A stretch of DNA of 64,000 nt from Virgisporangium aliadipatigenens (GTDB lineage: Bacteria > Actinomycetota > Actinomycetes > Mycobacteriales > Micromonosporaceae): NCBI RefSeq assembly GCF_016863615.1, contig NZ_BOPF01000010.1, forward strand, positions 124,001 through 188,000. The letters are read 5' to 3'. This document shows positions 16,420 through 24,996 of the stretch, in pieces; positions within the stretch are counted from its first letter, which is position 1, and the number at the start of each line of letters is the position of its first letter. A program made the translations under genes and the position numbers. The notes beneath the pieces are model-generated. The model was not told where the DNA came from. It searched no databases and saw only the letters and a list, made by a program, of their open reading frames with translations.

Positions 16420-18377
16420 GCGCCCGGCAGGACCGCGGCGAAGAGGCTGACCGTGGCGGTCACCGGAGCCTCGGCCGCCTCGACCACCAGCCGCGGCGCG
16501 TAGCGCGTCACCGGCGCCGTCTGGTCGGTGAACGCGATCTTCCGGCCGTTGCCGGCGCTGGCGTCGACCTGCGTGCCGCCCTCGACCGGCTTGCAGCTGA
16601 GCTGCACGGGGGTGATCGCCGTCTGCGGGCTCGGCGACGAGGAGGCGCGCGCCTTGCCGGCGGACTGCACCTTCACCCGCTCGGCGCCGGTCTGCTTGAC
16701 CAGTTCTAGGATGCCGTCGCCGCCGACCGTCGCGTAGTAGCCCGTCGTGGCGTCGGCGTCGAGGCAGGCCAGCCCGACCCGCCCGTTGCCCGCGGCCCTG
16801 CCGAGCGGCGCGAACTCCGCGTCGATCACCGCCGGCCCCGGATTGTCCAGCCGGGCGGCCTTGCCCGGGGCGACGCAGCGGGCGTTCGGCGCCTCGGCGG
16901 CCACCTTCAGGCCGGACTCCGGCGTCGCCTTGCAGCCCTCGCCCGGGCTCCAGTCGCCGGGCTGCGCCAGCGCGGCGATGGTGCGCGTGCCCTTCAGCGA
17001 CCACGGCCCGACCGTCCCGAACACGCACGCCACCAGCGGCTTCGGCTGCCAGCCGCCGCCCTGCACCACCGGCGCCTCCATCGGCAGGTACGACGAGCCG
17101 AACGGCACCCCGAGATACCCGCCGTAGGACTTCTCGCAGATCCCGCGGGCGGCCGCGTCGCGCACCTGCGTGCCCGGGTTGTCGCGGAACGGCAGCCGCC
17201 CCACGTAGAACACCTCGCCGGTGTGTTCGCCGTTGCACGGCGCGGTGTAGCGGAAGCCCGACGAGCCGCCGACGAAGGTGAAGCACTCGCCGGCCTTCAG
17301 CTTGAGGCCGCCGTCCTGCAGCGACTCGGCCGCCGCCTGTGCCGGGTCGGCCAGCCCCTTGGCGATGTTCCGGCCGTCGGCGGGGTCCTTGACCCGCAGC
17401 CCGCCCCGGAGCACGTCACGCATCGCCGCCGGAACGTCCACCAGCGCCACCCCCGCGTCCTCGACCTCCTGGCGGTGGATCGGGGAGAGGCCGGCGATCA
17501 CGACCACGCGGTCGTCGCGCACACCCAGGTAGTGGTCGTAGCCGACGTGGTGCGACACGCCGGTGCTCACGAGCGGCACCACGATGAGGAGCGCGAGCGC
17601 CGCGACGGACGGCCAGCGCGTCAGGTGCCGGTACAGGTGGCCGGTGATCACGAGCGCGGCGCAGACCAGCACCGCGAACAGGAGGGCCAGCGCCGCCGCG
17701 TTCGACAGCAGCGCCGCGAGCGGGCCGGCGACGGCCATGCCGATCAGCCCACCGGCGAGCCGGTGCGCGCCGAACGCCGTTCCGGGGGCGCCGCGCAGCA
17801 GGTGGAACAGCCCGGTGGTGACCAGGGCGACGCCCACCCAGCGACCGAGCACGGCGACGGTGGCCGCCCCGGCGGCGACCCGCGCCAGGCGCAGGTACTC
17901 GGCGCGGTCCCTGCGCCGCAGCACACCCCACGGCACGGGCACCCGGCTCGTGGCAGCCGTCGGAAGAAGAGCGAACAGCGGCAGCACCGGCAGCGCGTAC
18001 GCGAACAACCCGACGAGTGCGCGCGCGAGGGAGAAGAGCACGCGGCCCGGTTCCCCCCAATGCACCCAACAGATCAGCGCGAGAACGACCACCGCCAGCG
18101 CCACGACGGCGATCCGCACCGGCCCCGGCCACCCGCGCGCCGACGACCCCCGGGCCCCGACGAACTCCGCGTACGCGTCACGAACGGCGGGTGTCGCCGC
18201 GAACCCGAGCCCGACGGCCACGACAAGCGCGAGCCCGAGCTGCCAACCCGCGGGGGAGGCACCGAGCCCGGAGACGAGCGCGACAACCAACCCGAACGCC
18301 GCCGCCGCGAGCACGACGACGATCGCGGGTAACGCGCCGCTCGCTATGTCCGCGTTGGATCGCCTTTTTCCGGCCAT
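16416..18377 (-). CDS. FtsK-4TM-like / Septum_form domain mosaic membrane protein
   Basis: A 653-residue protein. The N-terminal ~290 residues hold about eight membrane helices; part of them (ALVGLFAYALPVLPLFALLP, then RLAGGLIGMAVAGPLAALLS) resembles the 4TM N-terminal domain of FtsK/SpoIIIE. A middle extracytoplasmic stretch (LGVRDDRVVVIAGLSP with VALVDVPAAMRDVLRGGL) resembles the external segment of actinobacterial PstP-like PP2C phosphatases. The C-terminal half is a Cys-rich Septum_form-type domain (GECFTFVGG, CNGEHTGEVFYVGRLPF). I chose ATG 18377 because GAGGGGAAGGG precedes it. No ATPase motor domain is present. A cell-division or envelope role is inferred only from domain resemblance. 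Confidence 0.65.
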   Translation of the reverse strand: MAGKRRSNADIASGALPAIVVVLAAAAFGLVVALVSGLGASPAGWQLGLALVVAVGLGFAATPAVRDAYAEFVGARGSSARGWPGPVRIAVVALAVVVLALICWVHWGEPGRVLFSLARALVGLFAYALPVLPLFALLPTAATSRVPVPWGVLRRRDRAEYLRLARVAAGAATVAVLGRWVGVALVTTGLFHLLRGAPGTAFGAHRLAGGLIGMAVAGPLAALLSNAAALALLFAVLVCAALVITGHLYRHLTRWPSVAALALLIVVPLVSTGVSHHVGYDHYLGVRDDRVVVIAGLSPIHRQEVEDAGVALVDVPAAMRDVLRGGLRVKDPADGRNIAKGLADPAQAAAESLQDGGLKLKAGECFTFVGGSSGFRYTAPCNGEHTGEVFYVGRLPFRDNPGTQVRDAAARGICEKSYGGYLGVPFGSSYLPMEAPVVQGGGWQPKPLVACVFGTVGPWSLKGTRTIAALAQPGDWSPGEGCKATPESGLKVAAEAPNARCVAPGKAARLDNPGPAVIDAEFAPLGRAAGNGRVGLACLDADATTGYYATVGGDGILELVKQTGAERVKVQSAGKARASSSPSPQTAITPVQLSCKPVEGGTQVDASAGNGRKIAFTDQTAPVTRYAPRLVVEAAEAPVTATVSLFAAVLPGA

Positions 18378-18471
18378 CCCTTCCCCTCGATGCTCCTCGC
18401 CCGCCCCGGCGACCGGAGCAGCATGGCATCCGGACCGCCGGGCGGCCAAGGTACGAGAGGAAAGATCGTGT

Positions 18472-18813
18472 CTACGCGGTGCGGGTGATGTCCGTGTCGG
18501 TGATGTCCTCCTCGCCCAGGGCGGGGAAGTCCGGCACCCGGTTGACCACGGTCGCCGCGACGAACCCGGCCACGGCGCCGACCGCCACGCCGGCGATCAG
18601 CAGGCCCCACGGCAGCTTGTTGCGGCGGCCGGCGAGCGCCTCGTACGCGGCGGTTGCCCGGCGCAGGGCCTCGTCGGTCACGGTGCCGACCCTGTCCTGC
18701 GTGTGGCTGCTGAAGTCACCCGTGCGATCGCGTGCCGTCTCCCAGCCGGACACGAGCGTGTCCCACGCGTCCTCGGCGACCTGCTGGGCCTTGGCGGCTT
18801 TGCTGCGTCCCAT
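18472..18813 (-). CDS. small single-pass membrane protein (YtxH-like)
   Basis: 113 residues from ATG 18813 (AAGG 9 nt upstream; an in-frame GTG at 18822 would sit on the ribosome site). The N-terminal 60 residues are an amphipathic helical, coiled-coil-like region (KAAKAQQVAEDAWDTLVSGW), followed by a Gly/Ala-rich membrane helix (WGLLIAGVAVGAVAGFVAAT) and an acidic tail. The layout resembles YtxH-type stress membrane proteins, but similarity is too weak for a name. It is divergent from a histidine phosphatase. Confidence 0.7.
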   Translation of the reverse strand: MGRSKAAKAQQVAEDAWDTLVSGWETARDRTGDFSSHTQDRVGTVTDEALRRATAAYEALAGRRNKLPWGLLIAGVAVGAVAGFVAATVVNRVPDFPALGEEDITDTDITRTA

Positions 18814-18920
18814 GGTGTCCACCCTTTCGGTGTCTTCGGTGTCGTCGTAACCCTATGGGTGTTGTTCCACGTGTGCGTTCCGTCGAATCATCCGCCCCCG
18901 CAGTGGGTACGGTGCGCGTC

Positions 18921-19628
18921 ATGGCCGAGTTGCGCTGGTTGGGATATGTACGGCACGGCGAGAGCACCGGAAACCTGGCGGCGGCACGCGCCGAGGCCGA
19001 CGGACTGGAAGTGATCGACATCCCGGAACGGGACGCCGACGTGCCGCTGTCGGACACCGGGCGGGAACAGGCGACGGCGGTCGGGCGCTGGCTGGCGGCC
19101 GACCCGCCGGACCTGGTGGTCTGCTCGCCCTACCTGCGCACCGTGCAGACCGCCGAGCACGCCGTCGGCGACACGGGTGTGCGCATCATCCGCGACGAAC
19201 GGCTGCGCGACCGCGAACTCGGCATCCTCGACCTGCTCACCTACAAGGGCGTGCGGGTGCGCCACCCCGAGGAGGCCGAACGCCGCAAGCGGCTGGGGCC
19301 GTTCTACTACCGGCCGCCGGGCGGGGAGTCCTGGGCGGACGTCACGCTGCGGCTGCGCGGCGCGCTCGGCGACCTGCGCCGCGACTACGCCGATCAGCGG
19401 GTCCTGGTCGTGGCCCACGAGGTGAGCGTCTACCTGCTGCGCTACCTGCTCGAACACCTCACCGAGCAGGACATGATGAAGCTCGTGAAGCCGGGCCTGG
19501 TGGCCAACTGTTCGATCACCACGTGGCGCCGCGACGACGAGGGCCTGCTGACGGTCGACCGGTTCTGCGACACCGACCATCTGCGGCGCGAGACGACGGA
19601 GGCGGGCGTGCACAGTGAGCCGGTCTGA
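18921..19628 (+). CDS. histidine phosphatase family protein
   Basis: A 235-residue phosphoglycerate-mutase-like phosphatase. The catalytic RHG lies in WLGYVRHGESTGN, a second arginine region in VCSPYLRTVQTAE, and the second histidine in VLVVAHEVSV. The substrate could be a small phosphoester; the family is too broad to say. The end overlaps the next gene, nnrD, by 14 bp, so the two are co-transcribed and probably translationally coupled. This suggests a role in metabolite housekeeping. Confidence 0.9.
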   Translation: MAELRWLGYVRHGESTGNLAAARAEADGLEVIDIPERDADVPLSDTGREQATAVGRWLAADPPDLVVCSPYLRTVQTAEHAVGDTGVRIIRDERLRDRELGILDLLTYKGVRVRHPEEAERRKRLGPFYYRPPGGESWADVTLRLRGALGDLRRDYADQRVLVVAHEVSVYLLRYLLEHLTEQDMMKLVKPGLVANCSITTWRRDDEGLLTVDRFCDTDHLRRETTEAGVHSEPV

Positions 19629-20481
19629 GCCCCTGGTGGTCACGCCGCGGCTGCTGCGCGAGTGGGCGCTGCCGATGCCCGGCGGCGGCAAGGAGTCCCG
19701 GGGGACCGTGCTGGTGGTGGGCGGTTCGCGGCACACGCCGGGTGCGGTGATGCTGGCCGGCATCGCGGCGCTGCGGGCGGGCGCCGGGGTGCTGCAGCTC
19801 GCCGTCGCCGAGTCCTCGGCCACCGCGCTGTCCATCAGCGTGCCGGAGGCGCTGGTGATCGGGCTGCCGGAGACCGCCGAGGGTTCGGTCGCGGGCGACC
19901 CGCCGGACCGCCTCACCGACCTGGCCGCCGAGGCCCGGGTGATCGCGATCGGTCCCGGCCTCGACGACGTCCGGTTGGCGGGGGAACTCCTTGAGCGCCT
20001 GCTCGGCGCCGCCGGACCCGAGACGTCGCTGGTGCTGGACGCCTACGCGCTCGGCGCCCTGAGCCGGAGCCCGGACCTGCTGCGCCACCGCACGCAGCCG
20101 GTGGTCCTGACGCCCAACCTGACCGAGGCACGCTTTCTTCTCGGCGCGGAACCGGGCGACGACATCGGCGCGACGGCCGTGGAGATCGCCGGGCGCTACT
20201 CGGCCGTCGTCACCCTGTACGGCCACATCGCCGACCCGGACGGCCGGCTCTGGCGGGAGGAGAGCGGCGCCGCCGGGCTCGGCACCTCGGGCAGCGGGGA
20301 CGTGCGTTCGGGGATCGTCGCCGGCTTCCTCGCGCGCGGCGCCGGCGCCGCCCAGGCCGCCTGCTGGGGCACCTGGGTGCACGCCGTCAGCGGCCAGCGC
20401 CTGGTGCCCCGGTACGGGAGGGTCGGTTTCCTCGCCCGCGAACTGCTCGACGAGATCCCGCGCACCGTCGCCGAGGTCTGA
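19615..20481 (+). CDS. nnrD: ADP/ATP-dependent NAD(P)H-hydrate dehydratase
   Basis: A 288-residue ribokinase-fold enzyme that repairs hydrated NAD(P)H. Motifs are KESRGTVLVVGGSRHTPGAV near the start, VIAIGPGLDD, VVLTPNLTEARFLLG and the catalytic/anion-hole GTSGSGDVRSG near the end; most relatives have GDVLAG there. Only the dehydratase half is present; the epimerase (NnrE) domain that is fused in many bacteria is not encoded next to it. GTG 19615 lies inside the phosphatase gene. Confidence is high for the family. Confidence 0.92.
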   Translation: MSRSEPLVVTPRLLREWALPMPGGGKESRGTVLVVGGSRHTPGAVMLAGIAALRAGAGVLQLAVAESSATALSISVPEALVIGLPETAEGSVAGDPPDRLTDLAAEARVIAIGPGLDDVRLAGELLERLLGAAGPETSLVLDAYALGALSRSPDLLRHRTQPVVLTPNLTEARFLLGAEPGDDIGATAVEIAGRYSAVVTLYGHIADPDGRLWREESGAAGLGTSGSGDVRSGIVAGFLARGAGAAQAACWGTWVHAVSGQRLVPRYGRVGFLARELLDEIPRTVAEV

Positions 20482-20523
20482 TCGTGTTCCTCCGGGTGCC
20501 CCGGCCTTCTATCCTCGGGCGCC

Positions 20524-20817
20524 ATGGAGTACGAGGTCATGGAGCTGGTCCGCGCCGGCCGCAAGATCGAGGCGGTCAAGCTGGTGCGTGAGCGCACGGG
20601 GCTCGGCCTGAAGGAGGCCCTGGACGCCGTCGAGGCGATCGCGGCCGGCGGCCGGATGCCCGACATCAAGCGGCAGCGCGCGGCGAGCATCGGGGACGCC
20701 CGCGCGGAGATCATGGCGCTGAAGGCGCGCGGCCAGGCGATCCCGGCGATCAAACTGATCCGGCAGGTCACCGGCCTCGGCCTCAAGGAGGCGAAGGACC
20801 TGTACGAGGCCCTGTAG
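20524..20817 (+). CDS. miniature protein with two ribosomal L7/L12-type motifs
   Basis: 97 residues with two copies of the L7/L12 C-terminal helix motif: IEAVKLVRERTGLGLKEALD near the N-terminus and IPAIKLIRQVTGLGLKEAKD at the C-terminus, joined by a basic linker. True L7/L12 has one such domain plus an N-terminal dimerisation domain and lies in the rpoBC region, so this is a paralogous small protein, not the ribosomal gene. It may bind translation GTPases or dimerise through these helices; function is unknown. Confidence 0.75.
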   Translation: MEYEVMELVRAGRKIEAVKLVRERTGLGLKEALDAVEAIAAGGRMPDIKRQRAASIGDARAEIMALKARGQAIPAIKLIRQVTGLGLKEAKDLYEAL

Positions 20818-20822
20818 CGCGG

Positions 20823-21416
20823 CTACTCGAACCGGTCGGCGGCGATCCCCAGCGCGTCCCGGGCCAGTTCGGCGAGGGAGGTGCCGGGTGGCTGGTCGAG
20901 CCAGACCTGCACCGCCGCGCGCCACGCGCTCAGAAACGCCGCCGCCGTCACCCGGGCGCGCAGCGGCGAACCGCCGGCCGGCAGGCGGGCCGCCACCGCC
21001 GTGGCGAGGTCGCGTTCCAGGGCGGCGTACGTGGCGGCCTGGCGTTCCAGCAGCGACGGGTGCCCGCGCAGCAGCCGCGACTGGGCCACCCAGCGCGGGT
21101 CGCGTTCGCCCAGGTCCAGGTAGAGGCGTTCGGCCGCACGGGTCAGCGCCTCCCACGGCGGCTCGCCCGCCGGCCGGTCCCGCACGTGCGCGAGGAACGT
21201 GCGCATCCGCGCGTGGTCGCCGTAGAGGAGCGCCTCCTCCTTACCGGCGAAGTAGTTGGAGAACGTGCGCCGGGAGACGCTCGCGGCGTCGGCGATCGCC
21301 TCGACGGTGATCCGCTCCAGGCCGTGCTCGACGGCCAGGCGGAGCGCCGCCTCGTGCAACGCCATCCGGGTGGCGGTCTTCTTGCGTTCGCGCAGCGGCA
21401 TCGGCGTCGGCTCCAT
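20823..21416 (-). CDS. TetR-family transcriptional regulator
   Basis: 197 residues. The N-terminal helix-turn-helix reads ATRMALHEAALRLAVEHGLE followed by VEAIADAASVSRRTFSNYFA, a canonical TetR_N domain. The helical ligand domain is typical of MftR-like members that sense acyl or hydrophobic compounds. I chose ATG 21416 (MEPTPMPLRERKK) over an upstream start. It converges on the small L7/L12-like gene with 5 bp between stops and is divergent from the Mrr-associated-domain gene. Palindromes in the 138-bp divergent gap are candidate operators. Confidence 0.88.
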   Translation of the reverse strand: MEPTPMPLRERKKTATRMALHEAALRLAVEHGLERITVEAIADAASVSRRTFSNYFAGKEEALLYGDHARMRTFLAHVRDRPAGEPPWEALTRAAERLYLDLGERDPRWVAQSRLLRGHPSLLERQAATYAALERDLATAVAARLPAGGSPLRARVTAAAFLSAWRAAVQVWLDQPPGTSLAELARDALGIAADRFE

Positions 21417-21490
21417 CGCCGGCGAGCGTAGTCCGCTGCCGCGAACCAACTAATAGAGTCGCCTCGGCGTCGAGATCGCGCACTCCTCGG

Positions 21491-21521
21491 CAGCGTGTGG
21501 CACGCTGGGCACGGATCGTGC
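21491..21521. promoter_or_regulatory. two inverted repeats in the TetR divergent region
   Basis: CAGCGTG (21491-21497) pairs with CACGCTG (21501-21507) around TGG, and GCACG (21509-21513) pairs with CGTGC (21517-21521) around GAT. They sit between the tetR gene and the plus-strand gene starting at 21555. They could be TetR binding sites or a leader hairpin; which one is not decidable from sequence. Confidence 0.4.
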
Positions 21522-21554
21522 ACATCAACATGGGTTTGCCGGAGGTGGTGACGG

Positions 21555-22880
21555 ATGGCCCCGGGCAGCAGCGTCAACCGGTCCGTCTCGTCGCAGCGGG
21601 CCGCCCGTCGGGTTCCCGCCCCGGAGCCGCGCTCGGGTTCCGCGGACGCGCGGCGCACCGTCCAGCAGCGGCGCCTCACCCAGCAGGGGCGGGTCGTCCC
21701 GCCGCAGCGCACCCCGCAACAGGAGCAGCGGCTGCGGGTCTGGCAGCGCACCGCGGCCAAGCGGGCGGCACGCCAGGTCGAGACCGAGACCGCCATCGTC
21801 GAACGCGAGGAGCGGCTGCGGGCGTTCGAGCGTTCGCGGCCGGCGACCGCGCCACCCGGGGCCGAACGGCAGAAGCGGCGGGAGAGCTACGCCGAGTACA
21901 CCAAGCGCAAGCATGCCGCCGCGCAGACCGCCACCGAGGGGGCCGAGGCCCTCAACACCGCGCTCGACCGGCTCTTCTCCACCGCGCTCGCGCATCCGGT
22001 CGACGCCGGCTTCCGGGCGTTGAAGCGACCGGTGGTCGAGGAGCCGTTCGACGCGCACGGGTTGGACCGGCCGATCGCGCCGCCGTCCCGGGAGGACTTC
22101 CTGCCCGCCGCGGGCGGCCTGCCGAGCTGGTTGCCCGGTCAGCAGGCCTCGCGGGAACGCGCGCGCAGCACCGCCGAGGCCGAGTACGAGCAGGCCCTGG
22201 CCGAGCATCAGGCGGCCGAGTACGAGCGGGTCCGTCGGCTCTCCCTGGCCAAGCGGGAGCACCAGCGGCGGCAGTCCGCGCACACCGCCCGGGCCAGGGC
22301 GCAGCACGCCGAGGTCGACGCGCTCGCCCGCCGTTACCGGGAGGGCGACCCCGTCGCCGTGGAGGAGTACAGCCGGTTCGTGCTGGCGCGCCGGTCGTGG
22401 CCGCCGCAGTTCGCGCCGCTGTGGCGGGTGCGCTACCGGCCGGAGCTGTGCCAGCTCGACGTCGAGGGTGAGCTTCCGCCGCCCGAGCTGCTGCCCCGGT
22501 TCCGCTCCTACCGGTACGTGCCGGCGCGGGACACGTTCCACCGCCAACCGGTACCGCCGCGCGAGATCAACGAGCGGTACCGGCGACTGATCGCGCAGAC
22601 CACGCTCTGTGCCCTGGTCGACCTCTTCTCGACGTCGGCGGCCGAGGTGGTCGACGTGATCCAGCTCAACGGCCGGGTGACCGCCGAGGCGCCCGGCACC
22701 GGCCTGCCCGTGCGGCCCTGCCTGGTCAGCGTCGCCGTGGCCCGCAACGAGTACGACGCCCTGGAGCCGGCGGGCGCCGACCCGCTCGCGCTGCTCGCCA
22801 GGGTCGACGGCCGCCTGTCGGAACGCCCGCTGCTGCTGAAGCCGGTGCAGCCCTGGGCCGACTTCACTGTCGCGGGCTAG
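21555..22880 (+). CDS. protein resembling the non-nuclease part of actinobacterial Mrr-like restriction proteins
   Basis: 441 residues. A basic, Gln/Arg-rich coiled N-terminal region (to about residue 130) and a second coiled segment (TAEAEYEQALAEHQAAEYER) lead into a domain containing FVLARRSWPPQFAPLWRVRY, FRSYRYVPARDTFH, VVDVIQLNGRVTAEAPG and RPCLVSVAVARNEYDALEP. In my recollection this pattern precedes the Mrr_cat nuclease in many actinobacterial restriction-like proteins. Here the protein stops where that nuclease would begin and the next gene converges immediately, so no nuclease domain is present. GGAGG lies 9 nt before ATG 21555. Function unknown. Confidence 0.6.
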   Translation: MAPGSSVNRSVSSQRAARRVPAPEPRSGSADARRTVQQRRLTQQGRVVPPQRTPQQEQRLRVWQRTAAKRAARQVETETAIVEREERLRAFERSRPATAPPGAERQKRRESYAEYTKRKHAAAQTATEGAEALNTALDRLFSTALAHPVDAGFRALKRPVVEEPFDAHGLDRPIAPPSREDFLPAAGGLPSWLPGQQASRERARSTAEAEYEQALAEHQAAEYERVRRLSLAKREHQRRQSAHTARARAQHAEVDALARRYREGDPVAVEEYSRFVLARRSWPPQFAPLWRVRYRPELCQLDVEGELPPPELLPRFRSYRYVPARDTFHRQPVPPREINERYRRLIAQTTLCALVDLFSTSAAEVVDVIQLNGRVTAEAPGTGLPVRPCLVSVAVARNEYDALEPAGADPLALLARVDGRLSERPLLLKPVQPWADFTVAG

Positions 22881-23962
22881 TACACCCGCGGGATCGAGTC
22901 GGCGACGTGCTTGATGCAGAGCTTGTCGACCGTGCCGACGTACGCGTCGTCGCCCTTGGTCCGGCCGTCGGTGTAGGCGCCGGAGGCGATGATCGCGTAG
23001 CGGTGGTAGGCCAGGTAGCCGAAGTAGCGGTAGGTGCCGGCCGGTAGCTGCTTCGCGCACAGGTTGGCGCCGGGCTCACCGGCGGCGGGGCACCAGATGT
23101 TCAGCTCGGTGCGCAGGTCCTGGCTCGCCGAGATCGCGTCGAAGACGGCCTTCGCGTTGGAGGCGGCCGGCAGCGGGATCACCATCACGCCGATCATCAC
23201 GGACTTGTCGGCGTTGAGGTAGATGCCGGCGGCCATGTTGCCGCAGCCGTTGTTCTTCATGAGCGTCTTGACCGCGTTGTTGCCGACGTTCTCGCAGGCG
23301 CTGTAGAAACCGGCGCCGGAACGGGTGAAGCTCTGCCCCTCCAGGCTGAACGACGCCACGGGAAAGAACTGCGTCAGTTCCATCGGCGTCTTGTCGGTGT
23401 TGGCGCTGTCGAGCGTCGACGGATCGCGGAACGCCCCCTGCGTCGGGCTGGGCGCACCCGTCGTCCGGCCGGGCGCGGGAGTCGTCGCGGCGGCCCGGCC
23501 GGACGGCCCGGCGGTGCCGGTGGCGCCCCGGGTAGCTGCCGCATTGGCGGTGCGTTCGCCGCCACCGTCACCCTCGCCCCCGAGAACGGCATACGTCCCG
23601 AACCCGAGCACGACGATCAGCAGCAGCACCCCGGCGAGCCCGCCGATCAGCGCCCCCGGCGAGCTCAGCGGGTCGCGCCGCGGCGCCGGCGGCACGAACG
23701 ACGGCACCGGCGGCGGAGGCGCGAACGCGTCCGGGGCGCCGTGCATCGGGGGCCCCGACATGGGTGGCCCGGACATCGGCGGCCCGGACATTCCTCCCGG
23801 GCCCATGCCTTCCGGCCCGGGAAATACGGCGGGCTGCTGCGCGTAGCCGGGCAGCGGCGGCGGCTGCCCGAAGTCGAGCGGGGGCGGCTGCTGCTCGTTC
23901 CCCATGGGTGGCGGTGGGCCGTCGGGCTGTGGCGGCCATGCGTCGTACTGGTTGGGTTGCAC
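22877..23962 (-). CDS. Pro-rich N-terminus, one membrane helix, Cys-containing extracytoplasmic domain
   Basis: 361 residues from GTG 23962 (GGGGG upstream). A ~115-residue cytoplasmic Pro/Gly/Met-rich segment with the repeat MSGPP in tandem is followed by a helix (LIGGLAGVLLLIVVLGFGTY), a Thr/Ala linker and an external domain of about 170 residues with four cysteines (SACENVGNN, NNGCGNMAAG, NIWCPAAG, DKLCIKHV) likely forming disulphides. The layout is close to the truncated gene at the right end of the window. It overlaps the stop of the convergent gene by four bases. No family recognised. Confidence 0.75.
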   Translation of the reverse strand: MQPNQYDAWPPQPDGPPPPMGNEQQPPPLDFGQPPPLPGYAQQPAVFPGPEGMGPGGMSGPPMSGPPMSGPPMHGAPDAFAPPPPVPSFVPPAPRRDPLSSPGALIGGLAGVLLLIVVLGFGTYAVLGGEGDGGGERTANAAATRGATGTAGPSGRAAATTPAPGRTTGAPSPTQGAFRDPSTLDSANTDKTPMELTQFFPVASFSLEGQSFTRSGAGFYSACENVGNNAVKTLMKNNGCGNMAAGIYLNADKSVMIGVMVIPLPAASNAKAVFDAISASQDLRTELNIWCPAAGEPGANLCAKQLPAGTYRYFGYLAYHRYAIIASGAYTDGRTKGDDAYVGTVDKLCIKHVADSIPRVY

Positions 23963-24086
23963 TGCATTTCCCCCGTTTTTACCCGTCTCGTAACGCGAGA
24001 ACTCCACGAAATCGGGACCAGCGTATAGAAGGACCCGGCGGTACTCTGAGCCGCTGACGACTGACCCAGACCGGAGCTGAAAGACC

Positions 24087-24929
24087 ATGACCTATCCACC
24101 GCAGGGCGGCTACCCGAACTATCCCCAGTCGGGTCCACCCGGCTACCCCGACCCGCAGTCCGGCGTCCCGTACTCGGGCGGGCCCTCCTATCCGCCGCAG
24201 CCCGGCCCGGCCTACCCGCCGCAGCAGCCGGCCTATCCGCAGTACGGTCAGCCCGACTACGGTCAGCAGGGCGGCTACCCGCAGCAGGGTTACCAGCAGG
24301 GGGGTTACCCGCAGCAGGGCGGCTATCCGCAGCAGGGCTACGGCGTGGCGCAGCAGGGCTATCCGCAGCAGGGTTACGGCGTGCCCGGCGAGCCGCGCCG
24401 CCGGCCCGGGGTCGTCACGGCGGCGGCCGGTCTGATGCTGATGCTGACGGTCATCCTGGTGATCAACACGGCGGCGTCCCTCGCCGCGCAGAGTCAGATC
24501 GAGGACAATCTCAAGGACTGGTACGCGGAGATGGGCCTCACCGTCTCCAGCGCCAGCACCAGCCTCGGCAACAGCGGTGTATTCACCGTCATCCTCGGTT
24601 TCATCTTCGCGATGGCGTTCGGCATCCTCGCGCTGTTCATCCTGCGTGGTGCCAACGGCGCCCGGATCACCACCTGGGTCCTGCTCGGCCTCGGCACCGT
24701 CTTCGGGCTGTGCGGGTTCATCGGCCTCGCCGCCACCAGTTCGTCGCTCGACAAGATCGCCGCGGCGGGGGGCGAAGCCGGTTCCGACATCGTCGACCGC
24801 ATCATCCCCAGCTGGTACCTGCCGCTGTCGTACGGCGTGTCGGTGCTGAGCCTCGTCATCTACATCACCGTGATCGTGCTGCTGGCGCTGCCGGCGGCCA
24901 ACGCGTACTTCCGCCGCCGGGCCTTCTGA
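24087..24929 (+). CDS. four-helix membrane protein with Gln/Tyr/Pro/Gly repeats
   Basis: 280 residues. The first ~100 are low complexity, built from [13 protein letters not shown]-type repeats, followed by a basic joint (GEPRRRPGV) and four membrane helices in the rest (e.g. [40 protein letters not shown], ending [10 protein letters not shown]). GGAG lies 10 nt before ATG 24087. It is divergent from the Pro-rich protein at 22877-23962. Such prion-like tails are common in actinobacterial membrane proteins and may mediate clustering; the specific role is unknown. Confidence 0.8.
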   Translation: MTYPPQGGYPNYPQSGPPGYPDPQSGVPYSGGPSYPPQPGPAYPPQQPAYPQYGQPDYGQQGGYPQQGYQQGGYPQQGGYPQQGYGVAQQGYPQQGYGVPGEPRRRPGVVTAAAGLMLMLTVILVINTAASLAAQSQIEDNLKDWYAEMGLTVSSASTSLGNSGVFTVILGFIFAMAFGILALFILRGANGARITTWVLLGLGTVFGLCGFIGLAATSSSLDKIAAAGGEAGSDIVDRIIPSWYLPLSYGVSVLSLVIYITVIVLLALPAANAYFRRRAF

Positions 24930-24947
24930 CCCGGTCCCGCGCTCCGG

Positions 24948-24981
24948 CGCCCCGATCCCGGAATCATCCGGGGTCGGGGCG
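24948..24981 (+). terminator. GC-rich hairpin terminator
   Basis: CGCCCCGATCCCGG (24948-24961) pairs with CCGGGGTCGGGGCG (24968-24981) around AATCAT with one T-G pair. It begins 18 bp after the stop of the repeat-rich membrane protein and ends 15 bp before the luciferase-like gene. It would end the first transcript unless it also shapes the leader of the second. Confidence 0.65.
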
Positions 24982-24996
24982 GGTTGCATTACTGAC

